The notes: generated by a model from the letters alone, not told the origin. 64,000 nt of DNA from Streptomyces sp. IMTB 2501 (GCF_001953885.1 NZ_MQUS01000017.1:62001-126000); one strand, 5' to 3'. Shown: positions 51,572 through 61,449, counted from the stretch's first letter. Numbers and translations are program-made.

Positions 51572-52477
51572 TTATCGGCGTTTCGGGACCGGCACCCGCT
51601 GCAGATCGTGCGCCACGGTCAGCTCGCCCGCGAAGCCGGCCGCGCGCGCCTGCCGCTCGAACTCCTCGGGCTCGGAGTAGCGCTGGCTGAAGTGGGTGAG
51701 GACGAGGTGGCGCACGCCCGCGTCCCGGGCGACGGCGGCGGCCTGCCCGGCGGTCAAATGCCCGTGTTCCACGGCCAGTTCGGTGTCCTCGTCCAGGAAC
51801 GTGGACTCGATGACGAGCAGGTCGCAGTCCTCCGCGAGGGTGTGCACACCGGCGCAGAGCCGGGTGTCCATGACGAACGCGAACCGCTGCCCGCGCCGCA
51901 CCTCGCTGACGTCCTCCAGCGTGACGTCCCCCAGCCGGCCTTCGCGCTGCAGCCGGCCGACGTCCGGGCCCTTGATCCCGAGCGCGGCGAGCCGCTCGGG
52001 CAGCATGCGGCGGCCGTCGGGTTCGATCAGGCGGTAGCCGTAGGACTCGACCGGGTGCGACAGCCTGCGGGCCTCCAGGGTGTACGACGGGGTCACCGCG
52101 AGGATGCCGTCGGCGGCGACCGGCGCCTCGGTGATGCCGACCGTCTCCCGGTAGGCGGTCGCGTACCGCAGCCGGTCGAAGAAGCGCTGGCCGGAGCGCG
52201 GGTAGTGCGCGGTGACCTCGTGCGGCACCTGGTCGAGGTTGATCCGCTGGATGACACCGGCGAGGCCGAGGGAGTGGTCGCCGTGGAAGTGCGTCACGCA
52301 GACGCGGTTCAGGTCGTGGGCGGCGACCCCGGCGCGCACCATCTGGCGCTGCGTGCCCTCGCCGGGGTCGAACAGGATGCCCGTGCCGTCCCACCTCAGC
52401 AGATAGCCGTTGTGGTTGCGATGCCGGGTCGGGACCTGGCTGGCGGTGCCGAGGATCACCAATTCACGTACGGACAC
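51572..52477 (-). CDS. rnz: ribonuclease Z
   Basis: tRNA 3' processing endonuclease of the metallo-beta-lactamase fold, 301 residues. Seen: LGTASQVPTRHRNHNGYLL, metal motif THFHGDHSLGLAG, VMDTRLC, and TAGQAAAVARDAGVRHLVLTHFSQRY. Length and motifs match the bacterial short form. On the same strand as, and 20 bases upstream of, the adenine-deaminase-like gene. Confidence 0.94.
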   Translation of the reverse strand: MSVRELVILGTASQVPTRHRNHNGYLLRWDGTGILFDPGEGTQRQMVRAGVAAHDLNRVCVTHFHGDHSLGLAGVIQRINLDQVPHEVTAHYPRSGQRFFDRLRYATAYRETVGITEAPVAADGILAVTPSYTLEARRLSHPVESYGYRLIEPDGRRMLPERLAALGIKGPDVGRLQREGRLGDVTLEDVSEVRRGQRFAFVMDTRLCAGVHTLAEDCDLLVIESTFLDEDTELAVEHGHLTAGQAAAVARDAGVRHLVLTHFSQRYSEPEEFERQARAAGFAGELTVAHDLQRVPVPKRR

Positions 52478-52483
52478 GGTTCG

Positions 52484-52837
52484 TTATCCGGGGGGCCACT
52501 GCATGCCGCGGCCGCCGAGGACGTGCGCGTGGGCGTGCCAGACGGTCTGGCCCGCGCCGGAGCCGGTGTTGAAGACGACGCGGTAGCTGTCGAGCTTCTC
52601 CTCGTCGGCCACGGCCTGGGTCTCGGCGAGGACGTCGGCGGCGAGCTGCGGGGCGCCTGCGCCGAGTTCGGCCGCGTTCTTGTAGTGGGCCTTGGGGATC
52701 ACCAGGATGTGGGTGGGGGCCTGGGGGTTTATGTCCCGGAAGGCGACGGTGGTGTCTGTCTCACGGACGATCGTCGCCGGGATCGTGCCCGCGACGATCT
52801 TGCAGAACAGGCAGTCGTCCTGCGGTTCTCCCGCCAT
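52484..52837 (-). CDS. HIT-family hydrolase
   Basis: A 117-residue nucleotide-binding protein with the histidine triad HAHAHVLGG and CLFCKIVAGTIPATIVRE at the start. Hint-type purine nucleoside phosphoramidase is the likely activity. Six bases before the rnz start on the same strand. Confidence 0.93.
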   Translation of the reverse strand: MAGEPQDDCLFCKIVAGTIPATIVRETDTTVAFRDINPQAPTHILVIPKAHYKNAAELGAGAPQLAADVLAETQAVADEEKLDSYRVVFNTGSGAGQTVWHAHAHVLGGRGMQWPPG

Positions 52838-52886
52838 GCGGGTGCCTCCTCGCGCTGGTGATCAATACCGGTGCATCGTAGTCGCA

Positions 52887-55800
52887 TCAGGCCGGCATCC
52901 CCGGCGGGGTTTTCGCGGGCCGTTCCTCCAGTGCCTCCAGCGCGAGCCGGATCGCCTCGTCGAGCTGGGTGTCGCGGCCCTCCGCCCAGTCCTGAGGCCG
53001 CTGGACGACCTCCACATCGGGGTCCACCCCGTGGTTCTCCACGTCCCACCCCACTCCCTCCAGCCACATCGCGTACTTCGGCTGGGTGACCAGGGTGCCG
53101 TCGATCAGGTGGTAGCGGCTGTCGATGCCGATGACGCCGCCCCAGGTGCGGGTGCCGACGACCGGGCCGATGCCCAGGGCCTTGATCGCGGCGTTGACGA
53201 TGTCGCCGTCGGAGCCGGAGAACTCGTTGGCCACGGCGACGACCGGGCCACGCGGGGCGTCGAGGGGATAGCTGGTGGGGCGCATGCCGCGCGGGAGGTC
53301 CCAGCCGATGATGCGGCGGGCGAGCTTCTCGACGACAAGTTGGGAGGTGTGGCCGCCGCGGTTCTCGCGGACGTCGACCACGAGTCCCTCGCGGGCCACC
53401 TCGACACGCAGGTCGCGGTGGATCTGGGCCCAGCCGGGAGCCTGCATGTCGGGTACGTGGAGGTAGCCGAGGCGGCCGTCGGAGGCGGCGTGGACGTGGG
53501 CGCGGCGGTCGGCGACCCAGGCGTGGTAGCGCAGCGGTTCCTCGTCGGCGACGGGGACGACGACCGTGTGGCGGGGTTCACCGCCGGCCGCCGGGGAGAT
53601 GGTCAGCTCGACGGGGTGGCCCGCGGTGCCGGCAAGCAGCGGACCCGGGCCCGTGACCGGGTCGACCGAGTGTCCGGCGACGGCGATGATCGCGTCGCCG
53701 GGGCGGACGGCGACGCCGGGCGCCGCGAGCGGGGAGCGGGCGTCGGGGTCGGAGGTCTCCGCGGGCAGGACGCGGTCGATGCGCCAACTGCCGTCCGGAT
53801 GACGGGAGATGTCGGCGCCGAGCAGTCCGTGCCGGGGGCCGCCGCCGGGACCGCCTCCGGGGATGACGTAGGCGTGCGAGGTGCCGAGTTCGCCGTGCAC
53901 CTCCCAGAGGAGGTCGACGAGGTCGCTGTGGGTGGCCAGGCGGGCGAGCAGGGGGCGGTAGCGGGCGAGGACGCCGGTCCAGTCGGCGCCGCCGAGGTCG
54001 GCCCGCCAGAAGTGGTCGCGCATGAGGCGGCCGGTCTCGTCGTACATCTGCCGCCACTCGGCGGCCGGGTCGAGGGTCTGGCGGACGCGGGCGAGGTCGA
54101 CGGTGACGCTGTTGTCGCCGTCGTCGTCGGTGGTGGTACGACGGTCGCTGGGGACGACCCTGAGCCTGCTGTCGGCCCACAGCAGGACGCGTTTGCCGTC
54201 GCCGCTGACCTCGAAGTGGTCGGCGTCGGAGGCCAGGTGCTCCAGGCGTCGTTGAGCGAGGTCGTAGCGCTCCAGCTCGGTGTGCGGGTCGGGGTCCTCG
54301 GGGTGGGCGCGGGCGGCGCCGAGGACCCCGTGCACGGGGTGGCGCAGCCAGAGCACACCGCCCTTGGCGGCGCGGAGGGTGGAGTAGCGGCCGGCCTCGA
54401 CCGGGAAGGGCACGATCCGGTCGGCGAGGCCTTCGAGGTCGATACGGGTGGCCGGGGTGCCCTCGCTGTCCGGGGTCTCGTCCTTGTCGGGGGTCTCGAA
54501 GGGGCGGCCGTGGCGCTGCGGGCCGAAGGGCGAGGGCGTGGTGGCGGCCAGGGTGATCAGGTGCGGGCGGGCGCCGACCACGAACGCGAGGTCGAAGACA
54601 TGCTCGTCGTAGACCGGGTCGAAGGCGCGGTTGGAGAGGAATGCGAGGTGTTTGCCGTCGAGGGTGAAGGCGGGCGCGTAGTCCATGAAACGCAGCGGGG
54701 TGGCCTCGGTGACCGACAGGTCGGTGGTGTGGGCGAGGCGCAGCTGGGAGAGCGGGCGGGGGCCGGGGTGGGCCCAGGCGAGCCAGGCGGAGTCGGGTGA
54801 GAAGGCGAGGCCGGAGACCTCGCCGTCGTCGCTGCGGTCGACCTCGCGGACCTCACCGGTATCCCGTTCGACCAGGAGCAGTCTGCCGTCGTGGACGGCT
54901 ACGGCGGCCCGGCTGCCGTCGGGGGCCATGGCCAGCTCCAGGACCCGGCCGAGCTGTCCGGCGGCGAGCCGGCGCGGGGGCGCGCCGGGCACGTTGCCGG
55001 TCGCCGGGGCGAACTCCAGGGCGTCGTCGCCCTCCGCGTCCGTCACCCACACCACCCACTCCTCGCCCTCGGCACGGAAGGTGCGCGGCAGCCGGGCGCG
55101 CACGCCGGGGGTGGCGGCGAGGGCACGGGCCGGCCCGGAGCGGTGGGTGACCCAGTGGACACCGCCGCGCACGCAGACCGCGCTGCCGCGCGCGGTGTGG
55201 TCGGGGGATGCCGCGCCGAACCAGCGGCCGGCGTCCACCGGGCGGGGTCGCAGATCGATCCGGGGCCCGCCGAGGCGCACGTCCAGCCGGCGCGGCTCGG
55301 CACCTTCCAGGTCGTCCAGCAGCCACAGTTCACCGGCACAGCTGTAGACGATCCGGGTGCCGTCACCGGAGGCGTGGCGGGCGTAAAAGCCGTCGAGGGG
55401 GGTGTGGCGGCGCAGGTCGGAGCCGTCGGCGAGGGAGGAGTACAGGGCTCCGGTGCCCTCGTGGTCGGACAGGAAGGCGATCCGGTCCCCGGCCCACACC
55501 GGGCACTCGATGTTCCCGTCGACGTCCGGGTGCAGCCGGACGAACTCCCCACTCCCCTCCCGGTCGATCCACAGCTTGCCCGCGGTACCGCCCCGGTAGC
55601 GCTTCCAGTGGGCGGCCTCGCGGCCCATCGGCGCCGACAGCAGCACGGTGGCCGGGCCGAACGCCACATCGCCGACCGGGCCGTACGGCAGGGTCTCGCC
55701 GGGTCCGCCGTCCAGGGGGACCGCGTGCGCCCAGGTGTGCCGGAAGCTGGCCTGGCCGTGCGCGCCGAGCGCGAGCACCCGTCCGTCGGCGGTCCAACCG

Positions 55801-56105
55801 CGCACCTCGGTACGGCGGTTGCCCCAGTACGTCAGCCGGTCGGCGGGGCCTCCGTCGACGGGGGCGACATGCGCCTCGGGCGCGCCGTCGCGGGTGGAGG
55901 TCCAGGCGAGGGACCGTCCGTCCGGGGATATCCGGGGTGTGGTCACCGGCACGTTGTCGGCGCTGACCCGCCAGGCCCGGCCGCCGTCCAGGGGCGCGAG
56001 CCATACGTCGTCCTCGGCGACGAACGTCACCAAGTCGCCGTGTACATGGGGGAATCGGAGATAGGCGGAGGACGTCGTGGTTCGCGTCGAAGCACCCTGG
56101 GTCAC
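52887..56105 (-). CDS. tricorn-type S41 protease
   Basis: Large self-compartmentalising peptidase that trims peptides from upstream proteases; 1072 residues. Two WD40/propeller-like regions (about 15-320 and 330-650, with RISPDGRSLAW, FSPDSAWLAW, HEGTGALYSS), a helical bundle (LMRDHFWRADLGGADWTGVLARYRPLL), a PDZ domain (about 770-860) and the S41 core. Catalytic His744 (GTSHAYV), Ser965 with Asp966 (NEFSGSDGD) and Glu1023 (VENHGVDPD) fit the tricorn tetrad; Ser and Glu even share the archaeal numbers as I remember them. No signal peptide. Confidence 0.94.
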   Translation of the reverse strand: MTQGASTRTTTSSAYLRFPHVHGDLVTFVAEDDVWLAPLDGGRAWRVSADNVPVTTPRISPDGRSLAWTSTRDGAPEAHVAPVDGGPADRLTYWGNRRTEVRGWTADGRVLALGAHGQASFRHTWAHAVPLDGGPGETLPYGPVGDVAFGPATVLLSAPMGREAAHWKRYRGGTAGKLWIDREGSGEFVRLHPDVDGNIECPVWAGDRIAFLSDHEGTGALYSSLADGSDLRRHTPLDGFYARHASGDGTRIVYSCAGELWLLDDLEGAEPRRLDVRLGGPRIDLRPRPVDAGRWFGAASPDHTARGSAVCVRGGVHWVTHRSGPARALAATPGVRARLPRTFRAEGEEWVVWVTDAEGDDALEFAPATGNVPGAPPRRLAAGQLGRVLELAMAPDGSRAAVAVHDGRLLLVERDTGEVREVDRSDDGEVSGLAFSPDSAWLAWAHPGPRPLSQLRLAHTTDLSVTEATPLRFMDYAPAFTLDGKHLAFLSNRAFDPVYDEHVFDLAFVVGARPHLITLAATTPSPFGPQRHGRPFETPDKDETPDSEGTPATRIDLEGLADRIVPFPVEAGRYSTLRAAKGGVLWLRHPVHGVLGAARAHPEDPDPHTELERYDLAQRRLEHLASDADHFEVSGDGKRVLLWADSRLRVVPSDRRTTTDDDGDNSVTVDLARVRQTLDPAAEWRQMYDETGRLMRDHFWRADLGGADWTGVLARYRPLLARLATHSDLVDLLWEVHGELGTSHAYVIPGGGPGGGPRHGLLGADISRHPDGSWRIDRVLPAETSDPDARSPLAAPGVAVRPGDAIIAVAGHSVDPVTGPGPLLAGTAGHPVELTISPAAGGEPRHTVVVPVADEEPLRYHAWVADRRAHVHAASDGRLGYLHVPDMQAPGWAQIHRDLRVEVAREGLVVDVRENRGGHTSQLVVEKLARRIIGWDLPRGMRPTSYPLDAPRGPVVAVANEFSGSDGDIVNAAIKALGIGPVVGTRTWGGVIGIDSRYHLIDGTLVTQPKYAMWLEGVGWDVENHGVDPDVEVVQRPQDWAEGRDTQLDEAIRLALEALEERPAKTPPGMPA

Positions 56106-56164
56106 CCCGTCACTGTACGCAGTGACCGGTGTGCCCCGCGCCCCTTCCGATCACTTGCCCGCGG

Positions 56165-56719
56165 TCACTTTCCCGCGGCGGGCCAGCAGGTGGGGTCGCC
56201 CTTGCACCAGACCGTCTCGGTGACGGTGACCGTCACGGTGGGCCGCCCGCCGCCGGGGGGACGGGTGGGCGGCGTGTACGTCGGTCCGGGCGTGGCATCG
56301 CACTCGCCGAGCCCGTCGACGTGGAACACCTGCCTGCCGTCGACCTTCGCCGTCAGATCACCGCGCACACAGGCGCCGTCGACGGCCTTGGTCACCTTCC
56401 CGCTGACGGTGATCTTCCGCCCGTCCTTGGTCTCGCCCCGGCAGCCCACGGAGACGACGGTGGTCTCCGTGGGCGAGGGCGTCCCGCCCGCCCTGCCGCC
56501 GCTGCCGTAGTCGCCGGTGCAGGTGAGCCAACTGACGTCCACATGCTGCCGTTTCAGAGCGGCGGTCGCGGTCGTACCGGTGGTGTAGGCGGCGGTCGAG
56601 GAGTTGAGATCGGCCGGCTGACACGCCACCACGGCCCCACCGCCCGTGACGACCAGCCCGGCAACGGCCAGGGCTCGCGCCCCGCGCACCCGATGTCGAA
56701 TCCTCCGCAAAACCCCCAT
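56165..56719 (-). CDS. lipoprotein of unknown function
   Basis: A 184-residue predicted lipoprotein from the ATG at 56717-56719 (MGVLRRIRHRVRGARALAVAGLVVTGGGAVVAC, lipobox VVAC). The mature part has a beta-like domain with cysteines at TCTGDYG, VGCRGET, ACVRGDL and GECDATP, likely forming disulphides, and a Pro/Thr-rich tail ending CKGDPTCWPAAGK. A ribosome site is not clear. 59 bases before the tricorn gene. Confidence 0.65.
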   Translation of the reverse strand: MGVLRRIRHRVRGARALAVAGLVVTGGGAVVACQPADLNSSTAAYTTGTTATAALKRQHVDVSWLTCTGDYGSGGRAGGTPSPTETTVVSVGCRGETKDGRKITVSGKVTKAVDGACVRGDLTAKVDGRQVFHVDGLGECDATPGPTYTPPTRPPGGGRPTVTVTVTETVWCKGDPTCWPAAGK

Positions 56720-56829
56720 GGAGGGCAGGGTGCCACCGACACGAACGCCGGGAAAGGCCGCATACGGCCACTTATCCGTCCAGGGAAGTCGACCAGCGCC
56801 CCCAAGAGGTCCGGACGGCAACGCCCTGG

Positions 56830-56894
56830 GGGCGCGGGGAACCGCGCGACCAGCCACAACGGCGTCGCAGCCGCCCGACGGCATTTCGCGGCAC
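56830..56894 (+). repeat. dispersed 65-bp intergenic repeat, copy 2
   Basis: GGGCGCGGGGAACCGCGCG then ACCAGCCACAACGGCGTCGC, between the VOC protein gene and the lipoprotein gene. It is the opposite-orientation copy of 24241-24305 with about nine mismatches. The short hydrophobic reading WLVARFPAP produced on the other strand is a by-product, not a gene. Confidence 0.75.
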
Positions 56895-56909
56895 CCCGGC
56901 GAGCGCCTG

Positions 56910-57302
56910 TCAGCCCCTCAGCAACAACCACTCCTGGAGCTCGACCAGGTTGCCCTCGGGGTCCTTGAGGTGGGCGACCCTCATCCGGTCGGTCATGGAC
57001 GCCGGTCCGTGCAGCAGAACCGCACCACGGCCGGTGATCTCCGCGACGTAGGCGTCGAGGTCGTCGACCCGCAGGACGACCAGGGAGCGGTGACCGCAGG
57101 CACTCTCACCCAGCTCGTCCAGGATCTCGGCCATCATCGCCCGGTCCTGCAGCGCGATCCCGGCAGAGCCCGTGTGCGGGCTGAACTTCTCGTACGGACC
57201 CTCGGTCGCCCCGGACTGCGGCTTGAGGCCGAGGACGTCGGCGTAGAAGCGGTAGCAGGCGGCGAAGTCGGTGACCAGGAGCCGGACTTGGGCGAGTTCC
57301 AT
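56910..57302 (-). CDS. VOC-family protein (glyoxalase/bleomycin-resistance fold)
   Basis: 130 residues with two beta-alpha-beta-beta-beta modules: ELAQVRLLVTDFAACYRFYADVLGL at the start and VAHLKDPEGNLVELQEW at the end. The final Glu of the second module (VELQ) is a metal ligand in the family, but a matching ligand in the first is unclear. Substrate unknown. Follows rsmE by 15 bases. Confidence 0.88.
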   Translation of the reverse strand: MELAQVRLLVTDFAACYRFYADVLGLKPQSGATEGPYEKFSPHTGSAGIALQDRAMMAEILDELGESACGHRSLVVLRVDDLDAYVAEITGRGAVLLHGPASMTDRMRVAHLKDPEGNLVELQEWLLLRG

Positions 57303-57317
57303 GATGTCCCCCAGATG

Positions 57318-58070
57318 TCAGGACCAGCGGCCGGTACGGCCCAGCAGCAGGGCCGCGGCGGCGGTGCCGGCGGTTGATGTACGCAACACGGTAGGACCGA
57401 GCACATACGCCTTGGCGCCCGCCTCCTCGAAGAGCGCCAACTCGTCCCGGGCGACGCCGCCTTCGGGGCCGACGACGAGCACGATCTCGCCCTCCGTGGG
57501 CAGTTCGGCACTCGCCAGCGGCCGGCTCTCGTGCTCGAAGTCGGAGTGCAGCACGCCGGCGAAGTCGGCTGCGGCGAGAAGCGCGGCAACCTGCTTGGTG
57601 GTTGCCGCGTCCGCGACCTCCGGGAAGCGCAGCCGGCGGGACTGCTTGCCGGCCTCGCGCGCGGTGGCCCGCCACTTGGCGAGCGCCTTCAGACCCCGGT
57701 CGCCCTTCCACTGGGTGATGCACCGGGCGGCCTGCCAGGGCACGATCGCGTCGACCCCGGTCTCCGTCATCGTCTCCACGGCCAGCTCGCCGCGGTCGCC
57801 CTTGGGGAGGGCCTGGACGACGGTGATCCTGGGGCTGGGCTCGGGTTCCACCGGGAACTCGAAGGGCTCGACGACCATGTGGTCCTTGCCCGAGACGCTG
57901 ACGACGACCCCGGCCGCGCCCCGCCCCCTGCCGTCGGTCAGCACCACGTGCTCGCCGGGCTGCAGCCGCCGTACGGAGACCGCGTGCCGCCCCTCGGGGC
58001 CCTCGACGTCGACGACCGAGCCGGGGCCCACGCCCTCCAGCGAGTCGACGACGAACACCGGCGCGGTCAT
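57318..58070 (-). CDS. rsmE: 16S rRNA m3U1498 methyltransferase RsmE
   Basis: SPOUT methyltransferase, 250 residues. Amino PUA-like domain (GPEGRHAVSVRRLQPGEHVVLTDGRGR), then the knot region: VQALPKGDRGELAVETMTETGVDAIVPW, VVGPEGGVARDELALFEEAG and LGPTVLRTSTAGTAAA. Start overlaps the stop of the nitronate-monooxygenase-like gene by 4 bases. Part of hrcA-dnaJ-NMO-rsmE. Confidence 0.95.
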   Translation of the reverse strand: MTAPVFVVDSLEGVGPGSVVDVEGPEGRHAVSVRRLQPGEHVVLTDGRGRGAAGVVVSVSGKDHMVVEPFEFPVEPEPSPRITVVQALPKGDRGELAVETMTETGVDAIVPWQAARCITQWKGDRGLKALAKWRATAREAGKQSRRLRFPEVADAATTKQVAALLAAADFAGVLHSDFEHESRPLASAELPTEGEIVLVVGPEGGVARDELALFEEAGAKAYVLGPTVLRTSTAGTAAAALLLGRTGRWS

Positions 58071-59185
58071 CGCGGGCCGCCCTGGGCCGACAACGCTGTC
58101 CTGGCTGCGTCGAGTTCCTCGGCCAGCACCGCCACGAGCTGCCCGGCCGGCAGCTCGCGGGCCATCCGGTGGCCCTGGCCCGCCCACAGCGACAGGCCCT
58201 GCGCGTCCCCGGCCTTGGCCGCGGCCTTGCGCAGCGGCGAGGTCAGGTGGTTGATCTCCGGGTAGGCGGCGGGGGCGTAGGGGCCGTGCTCGCGCACGAA
58301 ACGGTTGACCAGTGCGCGCGCCGGACGGCCGGAGAAGGCGCGGGTCAACTCGGTGCGCGCGAATAGGGGGTTGGTCAGCGCCTGCTTGTGCACGGCCTGG
58401 GCGCCGGACTCGGGGGTGGCGAGGAAGGCGGTGCCCAGCTGGGCCGCGCTCGCGCCGGCCGCGAGGACGGCGGCGATCTGGCTGCCGCGCATGATGCCGC
58501 CGGCGGCGACGATCGGGATGCTCACAGCCTCGCGGATCTGCGCGACCAGCGACAGCAACCCGATGCCGGACCCGTCGTTCTCGGGGAGGTCCCGGTGGGT
58601 GCCCTGATGACCGCCGGCCTCCACACCCTGTGCGATCACCGCGTCCGCGCCGGCCTGTTCGACCGCGCGGGCCTCCTCCGCGGTGGTGGCGGTGACCAGG
58701 GTGAAGGTACCGGCCCGGCGCAGCTTGTCGAACACCTCCCGGCTCGGCACGCCGAAGTGGAAGGAGACCACCGGTACCGGGTTGTCGAGGAGTACGGCGA
58801 GCTTGGCGTCGTAGCCGTCGTCCCGGCCGCTGTCCGGGTCGCCCAGCTCGGTCTCGTACCAGGCGGCCTCGCCGGCCAGCTGGTGGGCGTAGACCTCCAC
58901 GGCACCGGAAGGGGGCGCGGCGTTGGCCGCTCCGGTGGAGCCGGTGCTTGCACCGGGATACTCGGGCTGCGGCATGAACACGTTCACGCCGAAGGGGCGG
59001 TTCATGAGCCCCCGCAGCTGCTTGATCTCCTGGTACATGCCGTCGGCGGTCTTGTACCCGGCGGCGAGAAAACCGAGACCGCCGGCCTCGGAGACGGCAG
59101 CGGCGAGCTGCGGCACGGAGACACCGCCCGCCATGGGGGCCTGCACGATCGGAAGGGGGAAGAGATCGGTCAGCGCGGAGGACAT
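58067..59185 (-). CDS. nitronate monooxygenase family protein
   Basis: FMN-dependent TIM-barrel oxidoreductase, 372 residues. Seen: PIVQAPMAGGVSVPQLAAAVSEAGGLGFL, VEAGGHQGTHR (active-site His region), VPIVAAGGIMRGSQIAAVLAAGASAAQLGTAFL (phosphate site). It oxidises nitronates, or reduces enoyl-type substrates in the FabK-like branch. Between dnaJ and rsmE, 110 bases after dnaJ. Confidence 0.9.
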   Translation of the reverse strand: MSSALTDLFPLPIVQAPMAGGVSVPQLAAAVSEAGGLGFLAAGYKTADGMYQEIKQLRGLMNRPFGVNVFMPQPEYPGASTGSTGAANAAPPSGAVEVYAHQLAGEAAWYETELGDPDSGRDDGYDAKLAVLLDNPVPVVSFHFGVPSREVFDKLRRAGTFTLVTATTAEEARAVEQAGADAVIAQGVEAGGHQGTHRDLPENDGSGIGLLSLVAQIREAVSIPIVAAGGIMRGSQIAAVLAAGASAAQLGTAFLATPESGAQAVHKQALTNPLFARTELTRAFSGRPARALVNRFVREHGPYAPAAYPEINHLTSPLRKAAAKAGDAQGLSLWAGQGHRMARELPAGQLVAVLAEELDAARTALSAQGGPR

Positions 59186-59295
59186 GACCGCATGTTGTCA
59201 CGTCCTTTGAACAAGTCCGAATCCGGGCTTCCCGTGGCATAGGACAGGGGCATAGGGGGCCCGAAGCACCCCGCACACCCCTGTCCGGCAACGGC

Positions 59296-60432
59296 TCAGC
59301 GACCGTTGAACGCGTCCTTCAAACGCGAGAACAGCCCCTGCCACCCCGGCTGGAACTGCCCCTGCGGTCGTTCCTCGCCCCGCAGCTTGGCCAGCTCGCG
59401 CAGCAGTCGCTCCTGCTCGGGATCCAGCTTGGTCGGCGTCATGACCTCGACATGCACGATCAGGTCACCCCGGCCACCGCCCCGCAGATGCGTGACACCC
59501 CGGTTGTGCAGCGGGATCGACTGGCCGGACTGGGTGCCGGGCCGGATGTCGACCTCCTCCATGCCGTCCAGCGTCTCCAGCGGCACCTTGGTGCCGAGGG
59601 CCGCCGCGGTCATCGGGATGGTCACCGTGCAGTGCAGGTCGTCACCACGCCGCTGGAAGGTCGGGTGCGGCAGTTCGTGGATCTCGACGTACAGGTCACC
59701 GGCCGGACCGCCACCGGGGCCGACCTCGCCCTCACCGGCGAGCTGGATGCGCGTGCCGTTGTCGACACCGGCCGGGATCTTCACGGTGAGCGTGCGGCGG
59801 GAACGGACGCGGCCATCACCGGCGCACTCCGGGCACGGCGTCGGCACGACCGTGCCGAAGCCCTGGCACTGGGGGCAGGGCCGCGAGGTCATGACCTGGC
59901 CCAGGAAGGACCGGGTGACCTGCGAGACCTCACCGCGGCCGCGGCACATGTCACACGTCTGAGCGGTCGTGCCGGGCGCCGCGCCCTCGCCGTTGCAGGT
60001 GTTGCAGACGACCGCGGTGTCGACCTGGATGTCCTTGGTCGTCCCGAAGGCCGCCTCGTCCAGCTCGACCTCGATCCGGATCATCGCGTCCTGGCCGCGC
60101 CGGGTGCGCGAGCGCGGGCCGCGCTGCGACGCCGTACCGAAGAACGCGTCCATGATGTCCGAGAAGTTGCCGAAGCCACCGGCCCCGAAGCCGCCCGCGC
60201 CGGCGCCGCCCGCCTGCGAGAGCGGGTCGCCGCCGAGGTCGTAGACCTGCTTCTTCTGCGGGTCCGACAGCACCTCGTAAGCGGCGTTGATCTCCTTGAA
60301 CCGCTCCTGGGTCTTCGGGTCGGGATTGACGTCCGGGTGCAGCTCGCGCGCGAGCCGACGGAACGCCTTCTTGATCTCATCCTGCGACGCGTCGCGGCGC
60401 ACGCCGAGAACGGCGTAGTAGTCCGTGGCCAC
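59296..60432 (-). CDS. dnaJ: chaperone DnaJ
   Basis: Hsp40 co-chaperone of DnaK, 378 residues. J domain with HPD (ELHPDVNPD), Gly/Phe region (GGAGAGGFGAGGFGN), four zinc repeats (CNTCNGEG, CDMCRGRG, CPQCQGFG, CPECAGDG) and a carboxy substrate domain. GTG start at 60430-60432 directly after the hrcA stop, with no gap. This is the hrcA-linked copy (dnaJ2 type); the dnaK operon has another. Confidence 0.97.
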   Translation of the reverse strand: MATDYYAVLGVRRDASQDEIKKAFRRLARELHPDVNPDPKTQERFKEINAAYEVLSDPQKKQVYDLGGDPLSQAGGAGAGGFGAGGFGNFSDIMDAFFGTASQRGPRSRTRRGQDAMIRIEVELDEAAFGTTKDIQVDTAVVCNTCNGEGAAPGTTAQTCDMCRGRGEVSQVTRSFLGQVMTSRPCPQCQGFGTVVPTPCPECAGDGRVRSRRTLTVKIPAGVDNGTRIQLAGEGEVGPGGGPAGDLYVEIHELPHPTFQRRGDDLHCTVTIPMTAAALGTKVPLETLDGMEEVDIRPGTQSGQSIPLHNRGVTHLRGGGRGDLIVHVEVMTPTKLDPEQERLLRELAKLRGEERPQGQFQPGWQGLFSRLKDAFNGR

Positions 60433-61449
60433 TTACGACTCCGCCAGGATCTGTCCGACGTACCGTGCCACTGCGCGTACCGCTCCCATCGTTCCCGGGT
60501 AGTCCATGCGGGTCGGTCCGACCACGCCGAGCTTGGCAACCGCCTCGCCGCCCGAACCGTAGCCGACCGACACCACGGAGGTGGAGTTGAGTCCCTCATG
60601 GGCGTTCTCGTGCCCGATGCGCACCATCACGCCCGGATCCTTCGCCTCGCCAAGGAGCTTGAGGAGCACGACATGCTCCTCCAGGGCCTCCAGGACGGGC
60701 CGGATCGTGAGGGGAAAGTCATGTCCGAAGCGGGTGAGATTGGCGGTGCCGCCGATCATCAGCCGCTCCTCGTTCTCCTCGACGAGTGTCTCCAGAAGGG
60801 TGGAGAGCACCGTGGAGACCGTACCGCGGTCCTCCGGATCGAAGGCGTCCGGCAGGTCCTCGACCAGCCGCGGCACATCCGTGAACCGGCGGCCCGCGAC
60901 CCGGCTGTTCAGCCGCGCACGCAGATCGGCGAGGGAGGTCTCGCCGAACGGCGCCGGGCAGTCGACCATCCGCTGCTCGACCCGGCCGGTGTCCGTGATC
61001 AGCACGAGCATCACGCGCGCCGGGGCGAGCGAGAGCAGCTCCACATGCCGCACGGTGGACCGGGTCAGGGACGGATACTGCACGACGGCGACCTGCCGCG
61101 TGAGCTGCGCGAGCAGCCGCACGGTCCGCGCCACCACATCGTCGAGATCGACGGCGCCCTCCAGGAAGTTCTGGATCGCCCGCCGCTCGGGCGCGGTCAT
61201 CGGCTTGACGCCCGCCAGCTTGTCCACGAACAGCCGGTAGCCCTTGTCGGTGGGGATGCGCCCGGCACTGGTGTGCGGCTGGGCGATGAACCCCTCGTCC
61301 TCCAGGGCCGCCATGTCGTTGCGGACGGTGGCCGGGGAGACCCCGAGGTTGTGCCGCTCGGTCAGGGCCTTCGACCCGACCGGCTCCTCGGTGCCGACAT
61401 AGTCCTGGACGATGGCGCGCAGCACCTGAAGCCTGCGTTCACTCAGCAT
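60433..61449 (-). CDS. hrcA: heat-inducible transcription repressor HrcA
   Basis: Repressor of CIRCE-controlled heat-shock genes (groE in Streptomyces), 338 residues. Seen: winged helix MLSERRLQVLRAIVQDYVGTEEPVGSKALTERH, LGVSPATVRNDMAALEDEGFIAQPHTSAGRIPTDKGYRLFVD, and NLTRFGHDF in the dimer domain. ATG 61447-61449. A perfect CIRCE lies 50-76 bases upstream, so it is self-repressing. Confidence 0.97.
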   Translation of the reverse strand: MLSERRLQVLRAIVQDYVGTEEPVGSKALTERHNLGVSPATVRNDMAALEDEGFIAQPHTSAGRIPTDKGYRLFVDKLAGVKPMTAPERRAIQNFLEGAVDLDDVVARTVRLLAQLTRQVAVVQYPSLTRSTVRHVELLSLAPARVMLVLITDTGRVEQRMVDCPAPFGETSLADLRARLNSRVAGRRFTDVPRLVEDLPDAFDPEDRGTVSTVLSTLLETLVEENEERLMIGGTANLTRFGHDFPLTIRPVLEALEEHVVLLKLLGEAKDPGVMVRIGHENAHEGLNSTSVVSVGYGSGGEAVAKLGVVGPTRMDYPGTMGAVRAVARYVGQILAES